From Treponemataceae bacterium (lineage in GTDB: Bacteria; Spirochaetota; Spirochaetia; Treponematales; Treponemataceae), in contig JAKSTS010000022.1 in assembly GCA_024402455.1 (NCBI GenBank), positions 1 to 24,088 on the forward strand: a DNA stretch of 24,088 bases. The letters run 5' to 3'. Positions 7,011 through 13,543 of the stretch are shown here, in pieces. The translations under genes and the position numbers were made by a program. Positions within the stretch are counted from its first letter, which is position 1. Every line of letters starts with the position of its first letter. Under the pieces are notes generated by a model that saw only the letters and a list, made by a program, of their open reading frames with translations, was not told where the DNA came from and did not search any database.

Positions 7011-7916
7011 TTATAGGAACTTAAGGAAGTCTGAAAGTTTGATTTCTTCCTTAGGAAAAGAAAGTTTTTCCGTACCCAATGTTTCATAGTGTTTTTCCTG
7101 TTCATCCCTGGTGCAAGAAATGGCACCAAACCTGTACTTGTATTCAAGTTCCATTCCAAGATCCCAGTAAGCATATCCATTGTTTTTAAGGAATAAACCA
7201 AGGATGCACATTAGTACTGTCCCGACATCATCTGCATTATGAAAACCGCTTAAACTGGCATAGGCGTTTCTTGTCGTGAATCCGATTTCACCAGCTACAA
7301 GTTTTCCGTCATGCCAGAGTTCCACAGAGTCAATGCTTACTTTTTCATCAGGGGTTTCATGAATTGCCTTGAAACTTTTCAAAAGATCATCTGTTAGCCA
7401 GGTTTCTGGATAGGCCTTTAAAAGTTCTTCCATGCATTGGTCATAGGCTTTGTTAAAGGTGAGGGTGTAATCTGCGAATTTTCCATTAAGCCAAGCCTTG
7501 AGTTTTTTGGATACATGAAGTTTGTCAAAAGGAATTATCAGCTTGTTTGCGTGGTATTTTATGGTCATGAAGTTCCGGAAAAACTTCTGTTCCTTCTTCT
7601 TGCCTTTGTTCCTTAGATTTTCAAAGTCATTTTCCTTGAGTTCTGCAATCTTTGTAACTCTTTTCTTCATGGACATGGGGTAGTAGCCAAGTTCCAGAGC
7701 CCTACGGATTATACTTTCATCAAAATCGTCACTTACAGCTTCGTCATATACAGTATTTTTTACAGCATACTCAAGGGGATCTGCTTCGTTGAAAAGGTAG
7801 CAGTTTTCCATGAAGTTGTCTTCAAGAATATTCCTTAAATCATCAAGTTGTTCTGGATGAGTAATTTTTGCTGCATTGTCATAAATCATCATTGCAAAGA
7901 TGTCATCAATATCCAT
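7011..7916 (-). CDS. Leucyl/phenylalanyl-tRNA-protein transferase-like protein
   Basis: A 301-residue protein with the GNAT-like fold of the Aat family. Recognisable stretches are HVSKKLKAWL (134-143), matching the family's LHVSRSLRR; ETWLTDDLLKSFKAIHE (171-187), matching TWITPAMIxAYxxLH; and VELWHDGKLVAGEIGF (198-213), matching VEVWxxGELVGGLYG. SLSGFHNADDVGT follows, then GYAYWDLGMELEYK, where classic Aat has an ID-Q motif. Classic Aat moves Leu or Phe from tRNA to N-terminal Arg/Lys of proteins, marking them for ClpSAP. This version has a longer, divergent N-terminus (1-130) with ELGYYPM in place of GIFPWF, so target and amino acid may differ. Codon use differs from the neighbours, suggesting recent gain. 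It overlaps the upstream small ORF by 11 nt. Confidence 0.65.
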   Translation of the reverse strand: MDIDDIFAMMIYDNAAKITHPEQLDDLRNILEDNFMENCYLFNEADPLEYAVKNTVYDEAVSDDFDESIIRRALELGYYPMSMKKRVTKIAELKENDFENLRNKGKKKEQKFFRNFMTIKYHANKLIIPFDKLHVSKKLKAWLNGKFADYTLTFNKAYDQCMEELLKAYPETWLTDDLLKSFKAIHETPDEKVSIDSVELWHDGKLVAGEIGFTTRNAYASLSGFHNADDVGTVLMCILGLFLKNNGYAYWDLGMELEYKYRFGAISCTRDEQEKHYETLGTEKLSFPKEEIKLSDFLKFL

Positions 7917-8103
7917 ATCTTAAATGTAATGCATTTTTTGATTCTGCATCATCACCACCTTTAGTCTGAATAAGAACAACTTTGATTTTATCTTCAGCAG
8001 AAATTGCCTGAGCTAAAACAGAATTAATTGCATAATATGTTTCTCCTGAATATTCAATAAATGAGTTTTCATCTACAGGAAAATGTCTTCTGCTCAATTT
8101 CAA
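7906..8103 (-). CDS. Small ORF of unknown function, possibly truncated
   Basis: A 65-codon frame starting TTG inside the right inverted repeat. It contains FIEYSGETYYAINSVLAQAI and KIKVVLIQTKGGDDAESKNA, which read like one genuine alpha/beta unit. It then ends after LHLRYGY, 11 nt into the Aat-like gene. No Shine-Dalgarno was found for TTG 8103. It resembles the start of a larger protein whose remainder was lost when the cassette formed. Family not recognised. Alternatively it is a real short cistron translationally coupled to the Aat-like gene. Confidence 0.4.
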   Translation of the reverse strand: MKLSRRHFPVDENSFIEYSGETYYAINSVLAQAISAEDKIKVVLIQTKGGDDAESKNALHLRYGY

Positions 8104-8116
8104 AGGTGCATTTTGA

Positions 8117-8138
8117 TTTTAAGCTGCGCTTAAAAAGT
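8117..8138. other. Stem-loop after purF
   Basis: TTTTAAGC-TGC-GCTTAAAA, 8-bp stem, just beyond the purF stop on the minus strand. Terminator-like but without a long T tract. Confidence 0.5.
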
Positions 8139-8139
8139 T

Positions 8140-9027
8140 TTACTCTTTTCCGTTCCAACAGTATGTACAAAGCTTGCACTGGTCAATTCCAACAGATTCA
8201 AGCATATCATCAAGACGATGAAATGCAAGTGTTGTAAAATGCAGCTGCTGGCGGATAGCTTCAAGCATTTCTTTATAGTTCTGGCTGTCAGGATCAGCAT
8301 AAGTTGCAAGAACTTCCGGTGAAACATTGTCGCCTTCGCGCATTTTGATGATGCGGCGTGTAATAAGGTCGAGTTCTGAATTTGAACGTGAAAAGTTCAG
8401 ATATTTGCAGCCGAACAAAAGCGGCGGACATGCCGGGCGAACATGCACTTCCTGTGCACCGCTCTGATAAAGAAAATCTGTCGTTTCACGCAGCTGTGTG
8501 CCGCGGACAATTGAATCATCAATTAACAGAAGCTTTTTGCCTTTTATAAGCTGATGAACAGGAATAAGCTTCATGCGCGCAATTAAATTGCGCTGCGCCT
8601 GGTTCTGCGGCATAAAAGAACGCGGCCATGTCGGAGTATATTTGATAAACGGACGTGCAAACGGAACGCCGGACGCATTTGCATAGCCGATTGCATGAGC
8701 AATTCCAGAATCCGGCACACCTGCAACAATATCAGGTTTTACTTCCTGCCGCGATTCATCACGTTTTGCAAGCATTTCGCCGCAGCGGTAGCGCATCTTT
8801 TCAACGTTGACACCTTCGTATGTTGCAGTTGGATAACCGTAATAAATCCACAGGAATGTACAGATTTTCATTTTGTCTTTTGCAGGCTGTTTTACTTCGA
8901 TTCCATTTGCCATGCTTATAAAAACAATTTCCGCAGGTCCCAATTCTTTTGCATCTTCATAGCCAAGATTTACATAAGAAAAGCTTTCAGAAGCAATGCA
9001 CCATGCATCCTGCTTTTTTTTTTTTTT
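8140..9027 (-). pseudogene. purF: purF, 3' part (phosphoribosyltransferase half) after an in-frame stop
   Basis: Same reading frame as the 5' part, resuming right after the TAA at 9028-9030: five Lys codons, then QDAWCIASESFSYVNLGYED and on to the PRTase domain. Landmarks (full-length numbering): GVPDSGIAHAIGYA (281-294), the PRPP-binding loop LLLIDDSIVRGTQ (344-356), and late cysteines Cys378, Cys385, Cys462, Cys465 and Cys468, including LCTYC. The cysteines could hold a structural [4Fe-4S] cluster as in B. subtilis PurF, although spacing differs. The first usable start (TTG 8943) has no Shine-Dalgarno, so independent translation is doubtful. PurF makes phosphoribosylamine from PRPP, the first step of purine synthesis. 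A sequencing or assembly error at the homopolymer could also explain the break. Confidence 0.75.
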
Positions 9028-9029
9028 TT
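9014..9029. repeat. purF: Homopolymer of 16 T (A16 in the purF coding strand)
   Basis: The longest mononucleotide run noticed in the window. Together with the preceding TT it gives CCT-TAA-AAA-AAA-AAA-AAA-AAG in the purF frame, occupying exactly the six codons where PurF relatives have a V-x-I-G-K-K-type segment. Confidence 0.95.
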
Positions 9030-9561
9030 AAGGCAGGAGTCCAAGTTTATCGCGTGCAGCATAAATTCCCTGTGTGGTCATCAAAATAATTGTCATTGAA
9101 CCTTCAATAACGTCTTGAACAAAGCGAATGCCCTCTTCTATTGAAGATTTTTGATTTATAAGAGAAGCAACAAGTTCTGTTGCATTAATGCTTCCACCGC
9201 TCATTTCAAGAAAGTGCGTTGCACCTGCTTCAAGAGTTTTCTTTACAAGTTCATTCATATTTGCAATAAGACCAACAGTTGCAATTGCGTAACTTCCCAA
9301 ATGAGAATGAACAAGGAGCGGCTGCGGTTCATTGTCAGAAATACAGCCGATACCCATATTTCCAGTCATTTCATCAACGTCTTTTTCAAACTTTGTACGA
9401 AACGGAGAATTTTCAATATTGTGAATGGCCCGTTGAAATGCGCCGTTATCACAAGTTGTCATACCGCCACGTCGAGTACCAAGATGAGAATGATAATCAA
9501 TTCCAAAAAACAAATCCAGCGCGCAACTTTGTTTTGAAACAACACCAAATAATCCGCCCAT
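9028..9561 (-). pseudogene. purF: purF, 5' part (glutaminase-like half), ends at an in-frame TAA
   Basis: 177 codons from ATG 9561, with a GAGGAG site (RBS) 7 nt upstream. It reads MGGLFGVVSKQSCALDLFFG, then YHSHLGTRRGGM, VHSHLGSYAIATVG and ARDKLGLLP, all clear PurF N-terminal (Ntn glutaminase) landmarks, and then stops. Combined with the 3' part the gene would encode 473 residues, a normal PurF length. The catalytic Cys that must follow the initiator Met (MCGI/MCGV in active enzymes) is Gly here. PurF-like proteins beginning MGG are known to me in some anaerobes. Such a form could use free ammonia or have another role (inference). It follows azlCD on the same strand with a 97-nt gap. Confidence 0.75.
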
Positions 9562-9632
9562 GAAATAACTCCTCTATATTAACACCTGCCGGAATTTTTT
9601 GAAAAATAACCGGTGTTTTCATTTTATCTTAA

Positions 9633-9648
9633 AAGCCTAAAAAGGCTT
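9633..9648 (-). terminator. Weak terminator-like hairpin after azlD
   Basis: AAGCCT-TTTT-AGGCTT on the minus strand, then TTAAG, starting about 10 nt past the azlD stop. Short stem, low T content. Confidence 0.35.
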
Positions 9649-9658
9649 AAAAAATCTT

Positions 9659-9979
9659 TTACAAAAAGCGCATTACAAGCTCTGCACATAAAACCGCAAA
9701 AGAAGCACATGCCGCAACAGTTAAAAGTCCTTTTTCGAACCACGCAAGAACCAGAGCCGTAATACAGCCGGCAGCTGCCGTAATGACACTTGAAGTTGCA
9801 TAAAAAATCGAAGGAAATGTCATTGCACCAAGAACAGCATAAGGCACATAATACAAAAACGATTTTATAAATGCATTCTGAATTTTATTTTTGCACAGCA
9901 CTAACGGAACTGCACGCACCGCATAAGTAACAGACGCCATAACGGCAACATATTTCAAAAAAAGCAAAGTGTCACTCAT
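9659..9979 (-). CDS. azlD: AzlD-type branched-chain amino acid transport subunit
   Basis: A 106-residue, four-helix membrane protein: MSDTLLFLKYVAVMASVTYAV, then RAVPLVLC, FLYYVPYAVLGAMTFPSIF, a third hydrophobic stretch from AAAGCITALVLAW, and LLTVAACASFAVL. The RxxPL motif (residues 22-26) and YYVPYAVLGAM are typical of AzlD/YgaH. It overlaps azlC by 8 nt, so the two are translationally coupled. AzlCD pairs export branched-chain amino acids and analogues; the present substrate is inferred from family only. Confidence 0.88.
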   Translation of the reverse strand: MSDTLLFLKYVAVMASVTYAVRAVPLVLCKNKIQNAFIKSFLYYVPYAVLGAMTFPSIFYATSSVITAAAGCITALVLAWFEKGLLTVAACASFAVLCAELVMRFL

Positions 9980-10700
9980 TTTTTGCCTCTTCTTCGTCTT
10001 TTAATGGAGCAATCAATGCAAAAATTGCACTTGAAGAAACAGCACAAATTATTATTGCAAAACCACCGGAAATATTACTGAATAAAGGTGCAAACTTAAA
10101 AAGCACGCTCATCAGAGAAGACACAAGCACAACAAACGCAACAGACCGGCTTTTTTTTGCCGGCGGAATGATAATTGCAATGAACATTCCATAAATTGCA
10201 ATTCCAAGTGCATTTGAAATAATCTCCGGCAGAATGTTGCCCGCAAGCGCACCAAGTGCAGTGCCCAAAGCCCAGCCAAAATATGGCATTAAAATCAAAC
10301 CGAACATATACCATCGGCTCACTTGATTTTTCTGGCTTGAAGCAACAGCAAAAACTTCATCTGTATTTACAAACGCAATAATAAAACGGTCTAAAACAGA
10401 AACATTCGAATCAAGCTTTTGAGAAAGAGAAACAGACATTAATGAATAACGCAGATTAATAACAAATTGAGAAAGAGCCATCTCAACAAACGGAAGTCCC
10501 TGCGCAATAATCGGAACACCGGCAAGCTGACCAGCTGAAGTAACATTTACCATTGAAATAAGGACAGTCTGCCACACAGCAAAACCCTGGTTAATTGTAT
10601 AAATGCCAAAAGCAAATGATACTGATAAATAACCCAGACAAATTGGAATGCCATGGCGCAGGCCTTGCATAAAAAATGCTGAATGTTCCGCTCTTTTCAT
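9972..10700 (-). CDS. azlC: AzlC-type branched-chain amino acid permease
   Basis: A 242-residue polytopic membrane protein. AzlC features are FMQGLRHGIPICLGYLSVSFAFG, TSAGQLAGV, the conserved FVINLRYSLMSVSLSQKL, and the TDEVFAVA motif. The start at 10700 (MKRAEHSAFF) is preferred over 10718, because a consensus-like promoter (GTGACA-N17-TATACT) ends 8 nt before it and would leave 10718 inside the promoter. There is no Shine-Dalgarno for either start. It forms an operon with azlD, probably extending to purF. Confidence 0.88.
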   Translation of the reverse strand: MKRAEHSAFFMQGLRHGIPICLGYLSVSFAFGIYTINQGFAVWQTVLISMVNVTSAGQLAGVPIIAQGLPFVEMALSQFVINLRYSLMSVSLSQKLDSNVSVLDRFIIAFVNTDEVFAVASSQKNQVSRWYMFGLILMPYFGWALGTALGALAGNILPEIISNALGIAIYGMFIAIIIPPAKKSRSVAFVVLVSSLMSVLFKFAPLFSNISGGFAIIICAVSSSAIFALIAPLKDEEEAKNE

Positions 10701-10708
10701 GATGGCGA

Positions 10709-10737
10709 AGTATAACATAATCTGTTTATTTTGTCAC
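10709..10737 (-). promoter_or_regulatory. Promoter of azlCD, leaderless type
   Basis: Minus strand GTGACA (10732-10737), 17 nt, TATACT (10709-10714), then 8 nt to the ATG at 10700. Both hexamers match consensus at five of six positions. Confidence 0.65.
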
Positions 10738-11088
10738 AGTGGTTTAATATATTTGTTTGAAAGTTTTGTTATTTTTTTGCAATTTCTGCGGTTTTATGCG
10801 TTTTAGTGAGCTTTCTTTATTGATATTTATTTTTATTTTTAATACCATAAAGACAGATTAATTCTTTAATTTTTAGAGCAACTTTGAAAACGCAATGCTT
10901 CATGCCGTTGAATTTTAACAGCATGAAACACAACGTAACAAAGCTGCGGCATCTTAAAAAAACTGATTTTTTTAGATGCATAAAACAACTTTGTGTCTTT
11001 CTAAAAAATGCAGTTCAAAATCTAGTTACTGCTCAAACTTTTATAGGAAAAACACCTTTTATTCTCATTGTTCACCGGAGTTAAACTA
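10738..11088. other. Intergenic region before the MATE gene with an A/T stem-loop
   Basis: About 350 nt without a convincing gene. The main structure is GCATCTTAAAAAAA paired with TTTTTTTAGATGC (about 10950-10978), one bulged base, 3-4-nt loop, about 110 nt upstream of the MATE start. No T tract follows it. It may be part of a long leader; no known riboswitch class was recognised. Confidence 0.45.
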
Positions 11089-12456
11089 ATGTTTAAAAAT
11101 TCAGAAATTTTTGAAAGCGCACCTGTTCCAAAAGCAGTTGCAAAACTTGCGCTGCCAACAATGCTGACAATGCTTGTAAACGTACTTTACAACATGGTTG
11201 ACACCTATTTTATTGCCCGCACAGGAGACCCAAACCAGGTTGCAGCAGTAAGCATTGCAATTCCAGTTTTTCTGTTTCTTATGGCAGCAGGCAATATTTT
11301 TGGTGTTGGTGGCAGCGCTTACATATCGCGTTCGCTTGGCGAAAAGAAATTTGACAGGGCAAAAAGCATTTCTTCATTCTGCTGCTATGCAGGCATTTTT
11401 TCTGGTCTTTTAATTGGTGCAATTTTTGTCATCTTTAACAAACCAATTCTGCTTGCATGCGGTGCCAGTGTAAACACAATTGATTATGCCGCAGATTATT
11501 TAAAATGGATTTCTTTTGGTGCACCTTTTGTTGTTCTTGGCTGTGCTTTTGCAAACATTGTACGCGGCGAAGGTTCAGCAAAAACTTCTATGTTCGGTCA
11601 AATGCTCGGAATGGTTGTAAACATGATTCTTGACCCGATTATGATTCTGCAAATGGGAATGGGCGTTACAGGCGCCGCAATTGCAACAATAATCGGAAAC
11701 ATCTGTACATGTATTTTTTATCTTGTTTATATTCTTTCAAGCAAACGCACGGTGCTTTCACTTTCACCTTCGCAATTCCGCATGGATCAAGGGATTTTTT
11801 CAAATGTATTTGCAATTGGCACACCAGCATCTTTGAATAACATTCTGATGAGTCTTTCAAACATTTTTATGAATAAATTTCTTGCAGGTTATGGCGACAT
11901 TCCAATTGCATCAATGGGAATTGCAATGAAAGCTAATATGTTTGTTGTTTTCATGCAGCTTGGACTCGCAATCGGCGTTCTGCCGCTTATCGGCTACAAC
12001 TACGGCGCCAAAAACTTCAAGCGCATGACATCTGTCATCAAATTTTCTGCAATTGCCAATCTGTGCATCGGTTCTGCCATTACAGTTTTATATCTTTATC
12101 TTACAGAACCTATCGTCAAACTGTTCATTGACAACAAAGAAACAGTTGCATATGGAATCCAGATGGTTCGCGCACTTCAAATTTCAATGCCTGTAATCGG
12201 AATACTTTTTGTTCTAAGCAATTCTTTCCAGGCAATGGGAAAAAGCATTCCGTCAATGGTTCTTTCTATCAGCCGTCAGGGTTTTGTATTTTTGCCAACC
12301 TTAATTATAATGAACAAAATCATCGGATTGGACGGCATCATTTATTCACAGCCGATTGCAGATATTATTTCAGTATTTATTGCTATTGGAATGTTTCTTT
12401 CGTTAAAGAAATCTTTCAGCAGCGAAACTGAAATGCCTTCAAAGGAAAACAATTAA
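11089..12456 (+). CDS. MATE-family multidrug/Na+ antiporter
   Basis: A 455-residue protein with about 12 transmembrane helices arranged as two repeats. Starting at ATG 11089 (ACCGGAG 8 nt upstream) it begins MFKNSEIFESAPVPKAVAKL, then LALPTMLTMLVNVLYNMVDTYFIAR, the hallmark of the DinF/MepA-like branch. FGVGGSAYISRSLGEKKFDRA, VRGEGSAKTSMFGQMLGM with NMILDPIMI, and LPLIGYNYGAKNF also match. MATE proteins export cationic drugs, dyes or metabolites using Na+ or H+ gradients. The gene stands alone, so the substrate cannot be inferred. A TTG 21 nt upstream is an alternative but poorer start. Confidence 0.92.
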   Translation: MFKNSEIFESAPVPKAVAKLALPTMLTMLVNVLYNMVDTYFIARTGDPNQVAAVSIAIPVFLFLMAAGNIFGVGGSAYISRSLGEKKFDRAKSISSFCCYAGIFSGLLIGAIFVIFNKPILLACGASVNTIDYAADYLKWISFGAPFVVLGCAFANIVRGEGSAKTSMFGQMLGMVVNMILDPIMILQMGMGVTGAAIATIIGNICTCIFYLVYILSSKRTVLSLSPSQFRMDQGIFSNVFAIGTPASLNNILMSLSNIFMNKFLAGYGDIPIASMGIAMKANMFVVFMQLGLAIGVLPLIGYNYGAKNFKRMTSVIKFSAIANLCIGSAITVLYLYLTEPIVKLFIDNKETVAYGIQMVRALQISMPVIGILFVLSNSFQAMGKSIPSMVLSISRQGFVFLPTLIIMNKIIGLDGIIYSQPIADIISVFIAIGMFLSLKKSFSSETEMPSKENN

Positions 12457-12463
12457 AGGCAGA

Positions 12464-12486
12464 CACTAAAAATTCTATTTTTAGTG
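12464..12486. other. Stem-loop after the MATE gene
   Basis: Perfect 10-bp stem CACTAAAAAT-TCT-ATTTTTAGTG, 8 nt after the stop codon. Terminator-like but not followed by a T run; the T residues lie inside the stem. Similar A/T-stem hairpins flank dapA. Confidence 0.6.
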
Positions 12487-12650
12487 CTAACTTTGAAATA
12501 TCTCAAATAACAAAAATATTTGAAAAATGCGTGTATGCAAGACAATTTTTATGCTTTAGAAATTCCTTTTGCATATGCGCATTTAAATTATTTAAAAACT
12601 CCATTTTTTTTGCTTTGCAAAATCACAGTAAAATGAAATCACAAAAAAAT

Positions 12651-12678
12651 TTGACATTCTATTAAACCGTGCTATCCT
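12651..12678 (+). promoter_or_regulatory. Promoter of nudC, leaderless type
   Basis: TTGACA (12651-12656), 16 nt, TATCCT (12673-12678), then AAATCT and the ATG at 12685. A transcription start 6-7 nt after the -10 box coincides with the start codon. Confidence 0.7.
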
Positions 12679-12684
12679 AAATCT

Positions 12685-13467
12685 ATGCCGATGATTACAG
12701 CAAAAACAGAAGCACATTGCACAATGTGCCTTATATTTAAAGACAGTGAATTACTTGTAAAGGCAGAATCTTCTATTGAGCTGCCCGAGCAAAAGGTTTT
12801 GCAACGCTGTTTTGAGCAGCATCATGCAAAAGATTGGTTTACAGAAACAGATAAATACTATACAGCAGCACTTCTCGAAGAAGGTGCCCCAACACCTGCC
12901 GGACACAGATGGGTAAAACTAAGGGAACTTTTTGCCATAAATGCTTCATATTCTGCTGTTGCAGCCCGTGCACTTGCGCTGCTCAAATGGCGCAAAACTG
13001 CAAGGTTCTGCGGTTGCTGCGGCGGACCAATGCAGGACGACAAATATGAAACTGCAAGAACATGCTCATTATGCGGCAATGTTGTTTTTCCACGAATTTC
13101 GCCTGCAATAATTATTCTTGTTTCAAAAGGCGACAAATTTCTGCTTGCACGCCACGCAACAAGAAACACAGATTTATATACATGCCTTGCCGGTTTTATG
13201 GAACACGGCGAAACAATTGAAGAATGCGCAAAACGCGAAGTAAAAGAAGAAACAGGCATTGAAATTGAAAATATCCGCTATTGCGCAAGTCAGGCGTGGC
13301 CATATCCAGACCAGCTCATGATTGGGCTCCGTGCAGACTGGAAAAGCGGCGAACTCATACTGCAGGAAAGCGAAATTGACGATGCAAAATGGTTCAGCAA
13401 AGACAATCTGCCGCCAATTCCAAAAGCAGGTTCTCTGGCTTATCAGTTAATAAATGGAATAATCTAA
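12685..13467 (+). CDS. nudC: NAD+ diphosphatase / RNA de-NADding Nudix hydrolase
   Basis: A 260-residue protein with the full NudC layout. There is an N-terminal domain (1-105) and a zinc ribbon with Cys109, Cys112, Cys127 and Cys130. The Nudix box spans 170-192 (G, five residues, E176, seven residues, REVKEETGI). The NudC-specific motif SQAWPYP (202-208) stands for SQPWPFP, with Ala in place of Pro. NudC splits NAD(H) into NMN and AMP and removes NAD caps from RNA 5' ends. There is no Shine-Dalgarno; the start ATG (or a second ATG two codons on) lies at the predicted transcription start. Confidence 0.93.
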   Translation: MPMITAKTEAHCTMCLIFKDSELLVKAESSIELPEQKVLQRCFEQHHAKDWFTETDKYYTAALLEEGAPTPAGHRWVKLRELFAINASYSAVAARALALLKWRKTARFCGCCGGPMQDDKYETARTCSLCGNVVFPRISPAIIILVSKGDKFLLARHATRNTDLYTCLAGFMEHGETIEECAKREVKEETGIEIENIRYCASQAWPYPDQLMIGLRADWKSGELILQESEIDDAKWFSKDNLPPIPKAGSLAYQLINGII

Positions 13468-13484
13468 ACAGCTAAGCTTCTAAC

Positions 13485-13530
13485 AAAAAAGGCGGCAGTT
13501 CCACACAATGTGAAATTGCCGCCTTTTTAT
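13485..13530. terminator. Bidirectional terminator between nudC and the InlB-repeat gene
   Basis: GGCGGCAGTTCCACA (13491-13505) pairs with TGTGAAATTGCCGCC (13509-13523), 13 of 15 positions, loop CAA. It is preceded by AAAAAA and followed by TTTTT, so it serves both converging genes. Confidence 0.92.
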
Positions 13531-13543
13531 TTTTCATCTGTAT

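Larger units (their letters stand above)
6936..8119. mobile_element. Inverted-repeat-bounded cassette, possible transferred segment
   Basis: The left edge AAAATGCACCTTCTGAAATTG (about 6940-6960) recurs inverted at the right edge. The reverse complement of about 8094-8117 reads AAAATGCACCTT-TGAAATTG, differing by a 2-nt gap. The enclosed 1.1 kb holds only the Aat-like gene and a small ORF. Codon use inside is unlike the neighbours: many AAG, AGG, CCC and TCC codons, against near-exclusive AAA and rare AGG around it. No transposase is present. The left repeat also works as a terminator, so the repeat pair has more than one explanation. Confidence 0.45.

Noticed and set aside
9014..9030. Transcriptional slippage on the A16 run restoring full-length PurF
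   Set aside because: The TAA lies upstream of the run and the two halves are already in one frame; slippage would not remove the stop and would shift the downstream frame.
8944..9099. Plus-strand frames opposite purF
   Set aside because: Shadows of purF in the opposite strand with no start signals or protein-like features.
10884..11084. 66-codon plus-strand frame before the MATE gene
   Set aside because: No Shine-Dalgarno, no family resemblance, and it crosses a stem-loop; more likely leader sequence.
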